This document shows positions 36,301 to 44,407 of a stretch of 64,000 nucleotides of DNA, in pieces. The position numbers were made by a program, and so were the translations under genes. Source of the stretch: JAJDAT01 sp964344185 (lineage in GTDB: Bacteria; Nitrospinota; Nitrospinia; Nitrospinales; JAJDAT01). Numbering within the stretch: position 1 is the first letter of the stretch; each line of letters opens with the position of its first letter. Under the pieces are notes generated by a model. That model made no database searches, was not told the origin of the DNA, and was given only the letters and a program-made list of their open reading frames with translations. The DNA lies in the NCBI GenBank assembly GCA_964344185.1, contig CAYFMN010000011.1:1-64000 (forward strand). Direction: 5' to 3'.

Positions 36301-36718
36301 GGTTTTTTATTTTTTCTTTGGTTGATTCGAGAAGTTCTTTAATAAAGCTGAGCGATACTTTGAGTTCGGCATCCGACTCGTTTAAACGGTTTTGTAGCTG
36401 GCAAGAGTTAATCAAAGAGTTGTTAAGCCCAGGATTTTTCTTTTCAATCAAGATTGCCGCTTGTTCGCGAGAAAATTTAGAAAAAAATGCGGGTATGAAA
36501 TAGCGGATAAAAGAATAAGCTAGACTCAAAACCAATAATCCGCCGATTGGGAGAATCAGGTTTTGCAAATTACCCCAAAAATAAGAAACTCCATTTCCAA
36601 CCAGGTAAATTAAAGTAAGAAATGTTGCCGTTAAGTAAAAACCATTAATGGCGAAGAAGCCTTGGCGTTTTTTGCGGACTTTATCTAAGAATGAATTAAT
36701 GAGATCGTAGGACTGCAT
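33389..36718 (-). CDS. DUF4175-like membrane protein with long coiled coil
   Basis: This 1109-residue protein has two N-terminal membrane helices (about residues 22-45 and 53-75) and a third near 153-172. A periplasmic beta-sandwich region (~200-430) follows, then a long Glu/Lys/Gln-rich coiled coil (~540-1010) and a basic tail (QGKAKGKSSTPRFG onward). This architecture and the operon with MoxR fit the DUF4175 family of unknown function, thought to belong to MoxR-associated envelope systems. First gene of the operon; the next gene overlaps it by four bases. Confidence 0.82.
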   Translation of the reverse strand: MQSYDLINSFLDKVRKKRQGFFAINGFYLTATFLTLIYLVGNGVSYFWGNLQNLILPIGGLLVLSLAYSFIRYFIPAFFSKFSREQAAILIEKKNPGLNNSLINSCQLQNRLNESDAELKVSLSFIKELLESTKEKIKNLDPESALDLNHAKFNRNLFLGSLAVVILALTLIPDFYSKGLQNLINPPQRSNAVLIGSESTPIKDNALPAIKIKSIKLKYSYPAYTQLKSKTVSPSDGSIQALPGSEVIIEADSNIPLTSAEIEVNGRDRFSLKVTDGNKLHGSLLTRDSGYYRFRAKIGKTSVALPKKYPIRIDRDNPPRVVLFLANPKPVYKTSDKLQFYYEIRDDFGLRKVELVYRVNGKPYRKLLKKIRTEEKEVKKSYSWSLSGPNFNPGDEVQYFVEAFDNDNVSGPNAGQSETYTFKIFDTRKEVDDLIALQDELIENLVVLLADNLVDNESFKAQNIPDQNRIKKFFASNIDQLIDIIDIAERIKERAEPMETFSPAYLNFFTNMVRGLQTIRKAQITALNQLATQPPRSAVPIAFTFPPVTPLTNKLIRELEKDILFLIKITNRQKMNQAMNLERELEKLTESLRDEFEKIKNQKAPISPSELKKKLDKIEQTFQQMMEQLAKQTQGLPDEFLNPESVKQLNLENFQASLEKIKSLIEEGDMQAAMDELEKMTKDLQSLANQLDQSEGEMDDLVDMETMERIDDSLQNLEQVEKKQKDLLEETTNMNKELRKAQLEKFEDKLSKFFEALKKDVNAAQDVLKETKEYLDQDPDLNRHAELLEDENLLNSKIRQLNQETIDSALKPNLSNKFNQIHKAREEMANLIRERNALRLDEYYKFQRSLPEMVEKYNALEELTKLLDLKEFNELFKNTYPLAFRWQHNLRMVTQPSEELKEKMKTELSELRQINAEISKKLGTFNREMKKEFEALMSDKNKEQLDSMAKKQNEIRQEARDLAEKIAEMGRINPMVPPQLSQKMGAAQGFMKTAQKSLSKKDLSQSVDSENQALNRLGETREMLQEMKNQKNQGKAKGKSSTPRFGVGRAPDSRRGGSMRMKREKVDLPSEDQYNAPAKFRDDILHAMKRHRPKNYERLISEYYKELVK

Positions 36719-36895
36719 ACTTACATTTTATTATATTACGCAGTCATTTGAAACCAATTGTAGAAAGATGTTTGACGTTTGTTTAATAAGGTATTATGAC
36801 AGATTAATGGGAGAGAAGTAATTTGTAGAACAGTTCTTACAATGATTGTAAAAAAATATGTTGAATTTAAGATACATTCCGAATAGTATTTTCGT

Positions 36896-37051
36896 ATGAA
36901 AAAGGAAGAAGAAATTGTAGAAGAATCTTTTTTGACAAAGCAATGGAGGCTTGTAAAAGGCGACGACCTGAAATGGAGAGTATTTTGCGCCTTTTTTTAT
37001 ACCCTGTTGATTGTAGGGTTAAAGTTCATCAGCTCTATCAAAAGATTCTAA
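36896..37051 (+). CDS. Small single-pass membrane protein
   Basis: A 51-residue frame lies in the 563-base gap between the divergent DUF4175-like and hybrid kinase genes. It has a charged N-terminus (MKKEEEIVEESF) and one C-terminal membrane helix (VFCAFFYTLLIVGLKFIS), an organisation typical of genuine small membrane proteins. No strong Shine-Dalgarno precedes it (TTTTCGT before ATG), so the call is tentative. Confidence 0.4.
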   Translation: MKKEEEIVEESFLTKQWRLVKGDDLKWRVFCAFFYTLLIVGLKFISSIKRF

Positions 37052-37215
37052 CCCACTCCCCCCCGGTTTAAGGCCATTCATGCCTTCGGAATGTTATTTC
37101 CTAACAGGCGATTATCTTTTTAGCGTATAAAGACGCCAAAAAGTCTGGGTTATAATTTTTTCATCATAGTTGCGAGTCTTTCATAAGGTTAAATTTTATT
37201 CTAATTTTAGAGGAA

Positions 37216-37246
37216 TTGAATAAAGACCTGCGAATTAGGCTATAAT
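37216..37246 (+). promoter_or_regulatory. Promoter of the hybrid kinase gene
   Basis: TTGAAT (37216-37221) and a perfect TATAAT (37241-37246) are 19 bases apart, giving a start near 37253 and a short leader before the ATG at 37282. The spacing is slightly long for sigma-70. Confidence 0.5.
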
Positions 37247-37281
37247 GCGCTTAATTTCCATACTCCAAGGGCGCTAAAACT

Positions 37282-39633
37282 ATGGATATCGCTTCTGCGG
37301 TTAATACCCTAAAAAAAAGTCCCATATTTGGCTTACTCTCCAAGTCTGATTTAACCGCTTTTTGCAGAAATTCCCAATTTATAAAACTTTCAAAAAATGT
37401 TGTTTTATTCGAAGAAGGCAGCCCTGCCGACGATATGTATGTTCTCATTAAGGGCAAGCTTGAAATCTATACCAGAAATAAGCAGATTGCGCTTCGGACT
37501 CCTATTGAGATGATCGGCGAACTGTCACTAATCAGTTCTCAGCCGCGCTCGGCCAGCGTGAGAGCGTATACTTCCTCTACTTTATTAAGAGTTACTAAAG
37601 ATTGCTTTGATCGCTATATCGCCCCGCATTCAAAAGTGATGCTGGAGATTATGAAGATTCTTTCCAAGCGGAGCGGTTGGGATTTAGAAAAACTGGATAA
37701 AGGATATAAGGAGCTTCGCGAAACTAAACAGGATTATGAAGAAATTGTTCAATCTGTTTCCGATATTATTTTAAGAGTTTCGTCAGATGGGATAATTTCT
37801 TTTGCCAACGCTTCTGTTAGCGTTCTTGGATATAAACCACCTCAAGTAGTAGGCAGACCGCTAAGCGATTTCATCGAAGACGAAAATGAAAACATTATTC
37901 TAAAGGATTTGTTGTCCAAAAGGATAGGAAAGGGAAAAGGAAAGGCGAGGGAAGTTTGGCTGCAAGTGAATCCTAAAAGCGCTTTATCCAAAAAAAATGA
38001 AAAATTATATTTTCTGATCAGTTCTTCAGGGATTTGGAAAGAAACTTTAGTTGATAAGAAATCTAAAAAAAATAAAAAAACGTTCAACGGCAATCAGTTA
38101 ATTGCTACTGATATTACAGAGAGAAAAAAAGCGGAAGAGGAGTTGAAGAATAATAAAATTCGACTGGAAAAATTAGTTAAGAAACGGACAAAAGATTTAG
38201 AAAAAACCAATCTCGAATTAAAAAAGTCAAAAGAAGAGGCTGATTCGGCAAATAAAGCTAAATCAGAATTTTTATCAAGAATGAGTCATGAAATCCGAAC
38301 GCCTTTGAACGCAGTAATTGGTTATTCTCAAATATTATTGAGGAAGCAATATTTAAAACCTGAAGATAAAGACAACGTGCAAGGAATTTCAATCAGCGGG
38401 AGCCATCTTCTAGAACTCATTGATGAAGTTTTGGATATGTCTAAAATCGAGGCAAATCTGATGGAGATGAACTCGGTTGATTTTCACCTAAATGCGCTCT
38501 TAAAAAGTCTATCGATTATTTTTGCCCCCAGGTGCGCAAATAAATATTTAACGTTGTTTGTCGATCAATTAGATCAAGAATATTTTGTTCGATCCGATCA
38601 AACCAAACTGCGACAAATATTGATCAACCTGATGGGAAATGCAGTTAAGTTTACCGACGAAGGATTTGTCTCCTTAAAAGTTAGCGTTTCAAACCCCAAT
38701 TTGTTCCGTTTTGAAATAGCGGATTCGGGACCCGGCATTCCTAAAAAAGATCATAAAAAAATATTTGAACCGTTTAAACAATCGGATGAAGGAACTAAAA
38801 AAGCCGGAACGGGTTTGGGTTTGGCAATTTCTAAGAAACAGGCCCAATTACTGGGGGGGGATTTGACTGTAGAATCTGAACGAGGAAAAGGGGCAAAATT
38901 TATTTTAACGGTTCCTTTACCGGAAGCTAGCCAAAAAAACTTGCAAAAAAATCGTGAGACCTTTGCGATAAGAGGATTGAGCGGTAACATTAAAATAAAA
39001 GCATTGATATGCGATCGAAATCCTGATAATCGCGACGTTTTTTCAAAGCTATTAAGTTCTATTGGCGTGGATGCGTCAATGGCGGCGGATAACTTTTCAC
39101 TATTAGATAAAATTAAAAGTTATAAGCCCGATATAGTCTTCTTCGATATAAAGGTTCCTATAACAGATGAAATTAAGACTTTTAAAAAAATTACGAAAGA
39201 GTTTAAAAAGAAATCTTTCAAAATTATCGCTATGACCGCTTCTGTTTTAAACCATGAGGTGGACCAGTTTCTAAAAATTGGTTTTGATGAAGCGATTCTA
39301 AAACCCATTCGATTAGAAGATTTAGTTGATTTGTTGAAAAGACGTTTGAATGCAAAGTTTGAATTTGAGAAAGATATCGCTCAGGCTCCCCATACATTTT
39401 CAGATACGACTTCTAAAGAAGGTGTTGTTCAAATTGATATTCCGAACTCTATGTTGAAATCATTAAAAGAAGCGGCGGATTCAGGTAATGTCACCCAATT
39501 GGCAAAAGAACTTGCCGATATAGAAAAAATAGGCGAAGGCGGCAAAAAATTGAAAAAATGCCTGCAGGTCTATATAGACGTTTACGATCTGAGCGGCGTT
39601 TCAAACTTTCTCGAAACGCTTGAAACCAACTGA
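37282..39633 (+). CDS. cNMP-binding/PAS hybrid sensor histidine kinase
   Basis: This 783-residue soluble kinase has a cyclic-nucleotide-binding domain (residues ~15-125), a PAS domain (~150-285), a coiled coil, a dimerisation domain with phospho-acceptor His336 in SRMSHEIRTPLN, and an ATPase domain with GNAVKFTDEG, DSGPGIP and GTGLGLAIS motifs. A receiver domain (~570-685) has Asp622 in FFDIKVP and is followed by a ~90-residue helical C-terminus. There are no membrane helices, so it senses a cytoplasmic signal. In the cNMP domain the GELSLISSQPRSASVRA segment retains the phosphate-binding cassette pattern. The CheB-type gene 201 bases downstream is a likely pathway partner. Confidence 0.92.
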   Translation: MDIASAVNTLKKSPIFGLLSKSDLTAFCRNSQFIKLSKNVVLFEEGSPADDMYVLIKGKLEIYTRNKQIALRTPIEMIGELSLISSQPRSASVRAYTSSTLLRVTKDCFDRYIAPHSKVMLEIMKILSKRSGWDLEKLDKGYKELRETKQDYEEIVQSVSDIILRVSSDGIISFANASVSVLGYKPPQVVGRPLSDFIEDENENIILKDLLSKRIGKGKGKAREVWLQVNPKSALSKKNEKLYFLISSSGIWKETLVDKKSKKNKKTFNGNQLIATDITERKKAEEELKNNKIRLEKLVKKRTKDLEKTNLELKKSKEEADSANKAKSEFLSRMSHEIRTPLNAVIGYSQILLRKQYLKPEDKDNVQGISISGSHLLELIDEVLDMSKIEANLMEMNSVDFHLNALLKSLSIIFAPRCANKYLTLFVDQLDQEYFVRSDQTKLRQILINLMGNAVKFTDEGFVSLKVSVSNPNLFRFEIADSGPGIPKKDHKKIFEPFKQSDEGTKKAGTGLGLAISKKQAQLLGGDLTVESERGKGAKFILTVPLPEASQKNLQKNRETFAIRGLSGNIKIKALICDRNPDNRDVFSKLLSSIGVDASMAADNFSLLDKIKSYKPDIVFFDIKVPITDEIKTFKKITKEFKKKSFKIIAMTASVLNHEVDQFLKIGFDEAILKPIRLEDLVDLLKRRLNAKFEFEKDIAQAPHTFSDTTSKEGVVQIDIPNSMLKSLKEAADSGNVTQLAKELADIEKIGEGGKKLKKCLQVYIDVYDLSGVSNFLETLETN

Positions 39634-39834
39634 CGGTCGATTACTTCCTTTTTCCCTTTCTATTTACCTTTGTTAGTCTGGTTGTTGGTAGGCCAAAAAA
39701 AAGCTGTTAAATGATGATTATATGTTGGATAATTATTGAATATTAAGGTTTGAGCGGTAAAAAATAATTTACAGTGTATGTTGGTTCAAAGCTATTCTGT
39801 CGAAGTTTAACTTTTAAAAATAAACGATAGATCC

Positions 39835-40851
39835 ATGGAAAAATCCAGAATCCTGGTTGTCGATGACGAGCCTAGAAACGTTGAACTATTGAGAAATATT
39901 CTCGAAATTAAAGATTGTTATATTGTCGATCAAGCGGTTAATGGCGAAGAAGCGTTAAGTAAACTAAAATGCGCAGAGTATGACGCTCTATTGACAGACT
40001 GGTTGATGCCAAAAGTGAACGGGGTTGAGTTGATTAAGCGAGTTCGTAAAGAATTGGCTTCCCCTCCATACATCGTAATGATTACTGCAGTCAAATCTGC
40101 GCAAGCGGAAGAAAATATTTTAGAAATGGGGGCTGACGAGTATATTTCCAAGCCTTTAAGAATGAAGGACTTTTTAATCGTTTTGGAAGAGGGGCTTGCT
40201 CGAAGATCGCAACCTTTGCCTCAGATTCCAAAAATTAAAGTTCAAAAAAAAACTGTTGCTCCCCCGTTTGCAGCGGTTGTGATTGCGTCTAGTACAGGCG
40301 GGTTTGAAGCGTTAATACATTTATTTTCTCATCCTTTATCGGATAAGGTCGCTTATTTTGTGGCTCAACATGCGCCGGAGGAAACGCTAAGAAATATGGC
40401 AAAAAAAATAAAAACCTTGACTGAATTAAAAGTTGAAGTGGCAAGGGATTGTCAAAAAATTAATCCAGGTTGTGTTTATGTTGCGCCTGGAGACAGGCAT
40501 TTGTGTATCAAACCAAAACCTTTAACTATTAGCCTAAATCAAGATCCAAAAGAAAATTTTGTGAGACCTTCCGCCGACCCGTTATTTAGGTCAGCCGCAT
40601 TAGCTTTTGGGAAGTCAACGCTGGGGGTTGTTTTGACAGGATTAGGAGTCGACGGCACCCATGGCGCGGCTCATATTAAAGCCGTTGGCGGTGAGGTATT
40701 AGCGCAAGATCCACAGTCTGCGACCGCCCCATCAATGCCAAGAAGCATTATTTTATCAGGTTTAGCCACCGAAACGGTTAAACTCGCCGATTTAAACTCA
40801 AAAATCGAATCCCAAATATCAAAGCTCTCGTCAAGTCTTAATCAAATATAG
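39835..40851 (+). CDS. cheB: CheB-type protein: receiver plus methylesterase domain
   Basis: This 338-residue protein has a receiver domain (residues ~4-125, acidic pocket Asp10/Asp11 and phospho-acceptor Asp55 in LLTDWLMP) linked to a CheB methylesterase domain (~145-330). The esterase triad is visible as Ser in IASSTGGFEA, His in AQHAPEE and Asp in GLGVDGTHGA. CheB removes methyl groups from, or deamidates, chemoreceptor glutamates. It lies ~18 kb from the other chemosensory genes, next to the cNMP hybrid kinase, so it may serve that kinase rather than or as well as the receptor at 58-60 kb. Confidence 0.9.
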   Translation: MEKSRILVVDDEPRNVELLRNILEIKDCYIVDQAVNGEEALSKLKCAEYDALLTDWLMPKVNGVELIKRVRKELASPPYIVMITAVKSAQAEENILEMGADEYISKPLRMKDFLIVLEEGLARRSQPLPQIPKIKVQKKTVAPPFAAVVIASSTGGFEALIHLFSHPLSDKVAYFVAQHAPEETLRNMAKKIKTLTELKVEVARDCQKINPGCVYVAPGDRHLCIKPKPLTISLNQDPKENFVRPSADPLFRSAALAFGKSTLGVVLTGLGVDGTHGAAHIKAVGGEVLAQDPQSATAPSMPRSIILSGLATETVKLADLNSKIESQISKLSSSLNQI

Positions 40852-40875
40852 ATTCTAAATTTAGTAAGTCACTTG

Positions 40876-41451
40876 TCAGGAAGTCTCGAAGCCAAATTTT
40901 TGGTAGAGTTCCAGCGTTCTTTCGTTTAATTCCGCCTTGATTTCCATATCGTCGGCTAAGCTTTCGGCTTGTTTGGAATGATGAATGGCTTCAGAGCCTT
41001 TATTAAGCGCTTCGTAAGCCAGACTAACGCTTAACTGGACATCGCAAGAGTCTGGCGTTAGTTTCACGCTTTTTTCCAAGAGGGTAAGCGCCTCTTCAAA
41101 CCTCTCCAATCGCATGTATACAACCCCCAGTTTATGAAGGCCTTCCTCATCGTCGGGATATATTTTTAAAAACTTTTCAAAATAGTTGGCGGCTTCTGGA
41201 TATTTTTTGCCAACTACGAGACATATTCCCAGGTTATATAAAGCGTCTTCTTCGTCTGGTTCTATTTCAAGCGCTTTTTTATATTCTTCTTCCGCTTCTT
41301 CAAGCCTGTCTGCTTCAAAGTAAGCGTTGGCCAACGACACTCTACTTAATATGTCGTTGGGGTCGTCTTTGAGCATGGCTTGTAGTTCTTCGATGCTTAT
41401 ATTTTCAGAGTCTTCGGTTTCCATAAAACCATTGTAACAGTTAAGAGCCAT
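40876..41451 (-). CDS. TPR-repeat protein
   Basis: This 191-residue soluble protein consists of about four tetratricopeptide repeats (residues ~30-165), for example ANAYFEADRLEEAEEEYKKA, YNLGICLVVGKKYPEAANYF and HKLGVVYMRLERFEEALTLL. It is a protein-interaction scaffold; its partner is unknown. It is convergent with cheB (24 bases). An alternative start at 41424 would shorten it by nine residues; neither start has a good ribosome-binding site. Confidence 0.82.
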   Translation of the reverse strand: MALNCYNGFMETEDSENISIEELQAMLKDDPNDILSRVSLANAYFEADRLEEAEEEYKKALEIEPDEEDALYNLGICLVVGKKYPEAANYFEKFLKIYPDDEEGLHKLGVVYMRLERFEEALTLLEKSVKLTPDSCDVQLSVSLAYEALNKGSEAIHHSKQAESLADDMEIKAELNERTLELYQKFGFETS

Positions 41452-41593
41452 AATCGAAAACTTTGATTAAGAATGTCTATGGTTCTTTTATTAAATTTTT
41501 TGCCTGAAGAGCTTTTTTTCAGTAATATTTTCTTTGTCATGGTTGTTACAATAGGCAGCGATAGTGAAGCCGCTTTTTGAGAGGAAAGAAAGT

Positions 41594-42064
41594 ATGGACG
41601 ATGCGGTCCAAGATTTTCGTAAAGCTAATTTGATGAAAGCTAATATGTCGCAAAAAGATTTAACGGGCCGCGACTTTAGCGAAGCTAACTTAAGGAAAGC
41701 CAATTTGTCCGGGGCTCTTTTATCGCGGGCCAAAATGGTTAAAACCGCTCTAAGCGTCGCTAATTTATCAAACGCTGACCTGACCGAAGCCGATCTTTCT
41801 GAAGCTGAGTTGATTGGCGCGATATTGGATGGAGCTTGTTTAAAAGGAGCCGATTTGACTAAAGCTTCTTTAAGTAAGGCAAGCTTGCGAGGGACTGATT
41901 TAACGGGCGCAAATCTTCAAAGGGTTAATAATTTAACTTGTAAACAAATTGAATCTGCGATTTTCGATCAGACGGTTATATTGCCGGACTATTTAAAAGT
42001 TACTTGGACCTCTGAAAAAGACTGGGAGTGCGCGGATCGCAAGAAAGGCATTGGCGAAAATTGA
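41594..42064 (+). CDS. Small pentapeptide-repeat protein
   Basis: This 156-residue protein starts at the ATG preceded by GAGAGGAAAG; a GTG 30 bases upstream is less likely. Residues ~8-120 are A(D/N)LxxA pentapeptide repeats forming a right-handed quadrilateral beta-helix. The C-terminal cap NLTCKQIESAIFDQTVILPD is the same cap seen three times in the large protein at 44408-46762, so the two are related. Function of the fold is binding or structural; DNA-gyrase mimicry is known for some members but nothing here shows it. Confidence 0.85.
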   Translation: MDDAVQDFRKANLMKANMSQKDLTGRDFSEANLRKANLSGALLSRAKMVKTALSVANLSNADLTEADLSEAELIGAILDGACLKGADLTKASLSKASLRGTDLTGANLQRVNNLTCKQIESAIFDQTVILPDYLKVTWTSEKDWECADRKKGIGEN

Positions 42065-42065
42065 T

Positions 42066-42260
42066 ATGGCAGCGACTAAAGTTAAAAAATGCGATCACGG
42101 AGGTAAGCGCGTTCATTGGTTTACTTCGAATTTGAACGAATGGGAAATTAAGTGGTGCGAAGATTGCGGTTCTTTGAAGAAATTTAATCTTCAGACTAAG
42201 GAGTTTGAATGGCTAACTCCCAGAATGACAGAACAATTTTATTCAAAAAATAAGAAATAG
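42066..42260 (+). CDS. Small Cys-containing (zinc-ribbon-like) protein
   Basis: This 64-residue soluble protein has one early cysteine (KKCDHGGKR) and a WCEDCGSLK motif, which could bind a metal. The ATG at 42066 overlaps neither neighbour and is chosen over a TTG at 42051. It sits one base after the pentapeptide gene stop, so it is very likely co-transcribed. I do not recognise the family. Confidence 0.6.
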   Translation: MAATKVKKCDHGGKRVHWFTSNLNEWEIKWCEDCGSLKKFNLQTKEFEWLTPRMTEQFYSKNKK

Positions 42261-42276
42261 GTTTCTGAGTAGCGCG

Positions 42277-42723
42277 ATGAATATAGGCTGGGAAATAACT
42301 CTAAAGTTTGATCCGATTAAGAAAAAGTTTTTTCCAAAAAACTTGCCAAGGGAACCCGAGGCTTTGGATTACGATTTTATAGAGCGTTCCGACTTATTGA
42401 GAGTCGAGACGATTATGTGGATGTTGTTTGGCGAAGAGGGAGCGCGAAATACTTATAAATATGCCGAACGGTCTGGAATTCTTGAGTCGGAATTAGGGAG
42501 ATTCAAAATATATCTGGAATTGGAGAGAGGAATTGTAGAAGGTTACTTTGGGATTTTTCGCGACGGGTTTCATAAGGTTTTGAACTATCCTATTTTGACT
42601 CAAAGAGTTATCGATTATTTTAAAAAACGAAACATCCTGGAGCGGATGAAAAGTATGGGGGGTGAAATTGATCCTCGCCTAAAAGATTTTATAGAGAACC
42701 ATAGCGATGGATGTCTTGTATAA
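42277..42723 (+). CDS. Uncharacterised soluble protein
   Basis: This 148-residue mixed alpha/beta protein has no signal peptide or membrane helix and a central helical ETIMWMLFGEEGARNTYKYA segment. It starts 16 bases after the preceding small gene and overlaps the next by 17 bases, so it belongs to the same operon. No family is recognised. Confidence 0.62.
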   Translation: MNIGWEITLKFDPIKKKFFPKNLPREPEALDYDFIERSDLLRVETIMWMLFGEEGARNTYKYAERSGILESELGRFKIYLELERGIVEGYFGIFRDGFHKVLNYPILTQRVIDYFKKRNILERMKSMGGEIDPRLKDFIENHSDGCLV

Positions 42724-43180
42724 AACTCATTCGATTATTTCTACTTCCTTCAGGCAGCAGCCAATTCGGGTGGATTGGCGGTTTTTTATGAGATCGAGTC
42801 CATTAAAGCACTACCATGAATTGATTCATGAATACGATTATTTGGAAGACGATGACTTGGACTGGGTAAAAGAACGAGTGGACGGTTTTTTATGCAAACC
42901 GGAAGTCGATTGGTTGAGGGAGTATTTAGATAAAAAGTTTTCGGTAGGGCTGGAAATTGAAGAGCTAAGTCTTCCAATAAAATATGAAGATTTGTTCTTT
43001 CTGGGCGAGGACTTAGAAAATAGATATTATCTCGACCAACGGATGGTTGTATTGAGTAAAAAAGTAAAATTTGAAGATAATATTCACGGTTTTATTATCC
43101 GCTTTCCTTTTGAAAAAGTGAACACTGTTGAAGATCTTTTAAGTCAAATTGACCGTGACGATAGGGAAGAAGAACGTTAA
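42707..43180 (+). CDS. Uncharacterised protein, paralogue of the gene at 11803-12195
   Basis: This 157-residue acidic protein shares the THSIIST...QPIRVDWR N-terminal motif, a DWLREYLDKKF segment and the C-terminal VKFEDNIHGFIIRFPFEKVN pattern with the 130-residue protein at 11803. An additional ~30-residue acidic insert (HEYDYLEDDDLDWVKE) lies between the first two motifs. It is the last gene of the small operon that begins with the pentapeptide protein. Function is unknown; existence as a family is supported by the pair. Confidence 0.68.
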   Translation: MDVLYKTHSIISTSFRQQPIRVDWRFFMRSSPLKHYHELIHEYDYLEDDDLDWVKERVDGFLCKPEVDWLREYLDKKFSVGLEIEELSLPIKYEDLFFLGEDLENRYYLDQRMVVLSKKVKFEDNIHGFIIRFPFEKVNTVEDLLSQIDRDDREEER

Positions 43181-43194
43181 GTTTTTTTGATTGA

Positions 43195-43428
43195 TTATTT
43201 TGTGGGCGGTTTTTTAAAGGACCAGGGCAGTAACGATTCCTCGTAGTCGTCTTTTATTTTAATAGCTCCGTGTAGAATTGATGAGTCGCTTGCTTCGGAG
43301 GAATCGTAGATTTCGTTTTTTTCTAAAATTTCGCGGACTCTTCTACGATTATAATCTGGATCTATTAGATCCCTCTGCACTCGGTTGATAAAACCGGCCA
43401 CTAGTGAGTTGGGTTTGGTATGGCTCAT
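43195..43428 (-). CDS. Small uncharacterised protein
   Basis: This 77-residue charged protein (FINRVQRDLIDPDYNRRRVR then an acidic centre) has no Cys, membrane helix or signal peptide. It is convergent with the 42707 gene (14 bases). No convincing ribosome-binding site precedes the ATG, but the amino-acid composition looks like real coding sequence. Confidence 0.5.
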   Translation of the reverse strand: MSHTKPNSLVAGFINRVQRDLIDPDYNRRRVREILEKNEIYDSSEASDSSILHGAIKIKDDYEESLLPWSFKKPPTK

Positions 43429-43509
43429 AATTAATTAAGATATCATAAATTTTGTGTATAACAGTAGGTTTTTGCTCAGGCTATTTTTAGTAGGGGAGCG
43501 CTAAAAAGT

Positions 43510-43800
43510 ATGGATACGCTTGGAAATTTACACAGAGCTTTAGACTTTGTAATTTCTCAGGGCGACATTGAGGTAAAGCTGAGTTTGTGGGAAACGATTC
43601 AAAAAGTAGCGGAAAATACACAGTTCCCATCAGGCTTGCAGTTTTCGGAGGAAAAGGAACTTATTAAAAATTGCAGGGACGTTATTCAGTGGGTGACGGA
43701 AAAGGAAGAGCAGAAACAGCTGGTAATACTTTCAGGCGATTTAGTTCGCTTAATGGCTCGAATTGAGGAGGGAAAAGATAGAGATATAACGCTTATTTAA
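43510..43800 (+). CDS. Small helical protein of unknown function
   Basis: This 96-residue protein is predicted all-helical and rich in Glu, Leu and Lys, and has no membrane segment. GGGGAG lies about twelve bases before the ATG. No family is recognised. Divergent from the 43195 gene across 81 bases. Confidence 0.55.
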   Translation: MDTLGNLHRALDFVISQGDIEVKLSLWETIQKVAENTQFPSGLQFSEEKELIKNCRDVIQWVTEKEEQKQLVILSGDLVRLMARIEEGKDRDITLI

Positions 43801-43826
43801 CAAATTTTTGCCATTGAAAGATGATT

Positions 43827-43854
43827 TTTGAATTCCAAAAAAATGTGGTATGAT
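43827..43854 (+). promoter_or_regulatory. Candidate promoter of the membrane/pentapeptide gene pair
   Basis: TTTGAA (43827-43832) and TATGAT (43849-43854) are 16 bases apart, ~70 bases before the ATG at 43924. Moderate match only. Confidence 0.35.
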
Positions 43855-43923
43855 GAAAATCAAATCCTTATAGCCCATACATAAACTTTGTCTTAATTAT
43901 TTTTTAAACAAAGTTGGCACCTT

Positions 43924-44394
43924 ATGGAAAATAGATTCAAGTTCCTCATTTTCGTTTTTAAAGTTTGGATAGCCTTCGAACTGTCATCAAGTATTAACGG
44001 CCTAATAAGTAATATATTATTTACCTTCCATGGTGGGATTAATCCATATATTAAGAATATTTTCGTAACCACCTTCTCTTTTATTTTTATTTATATTTTT
44101 ATTCGTCGAATTGAAAAATGGGTTTTTTATCCGTCCTCTCTCACCGAAATAACCAGTAGATTTCATAAGTTTTCCTTGTTTTTAGGAAAACACTTCACCT
44201 TTTTAGGAATTTCACGAACCCTTGCTGTGACTCCCTTTTTCTTGATTCCAAGATCTTTAGGAATTCCTAGGATGGAGAAAACATATTTGTATTTATTTTT
44301 CACCTTTATTATTTGGATAGCAATTCTTGTGACCTACAAAAAGTTCGTGCAGTTTTTGGTTGCAAAAGAAGATTGGAAAATGCCAGATCAATAA
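43924..44394 (+). CDS. Membrane protein with about three or four helices
   Basis: This 156-residue protein is dominated by hydrophobic aromatic-rich helices (residues ~5-32, ~44-60, ~84-106, ~120-140). The C-terminus VAKEDWKMPDQ is soluble. It lies 13 bases upstream of the large membrane-anchored pentapeptide gene, so the two probably form a complex. I do not recognise a family. Codon and base use here (many AAT, ATT, TTT) is more AT-rich than in the nuo or large-operon genes. Confidence 0.65.
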   Translation: MENRFKFLIFVFKVWIAFELSSSINGLISNILFTFHGGINPYIKNIFVTTFSFIFIYIFIRRIEKWVFYPSSLTEITSRFHKFSLFLGKHFTFLGISRTLAVTPFFLIPRSLGIPRMEKTYLYLFFTFIIWIAILVTYKKFVQFLVAKEDWKMPDQ

Positions 44395-44407
44395 TTAGAA
44401 GGAAAAA

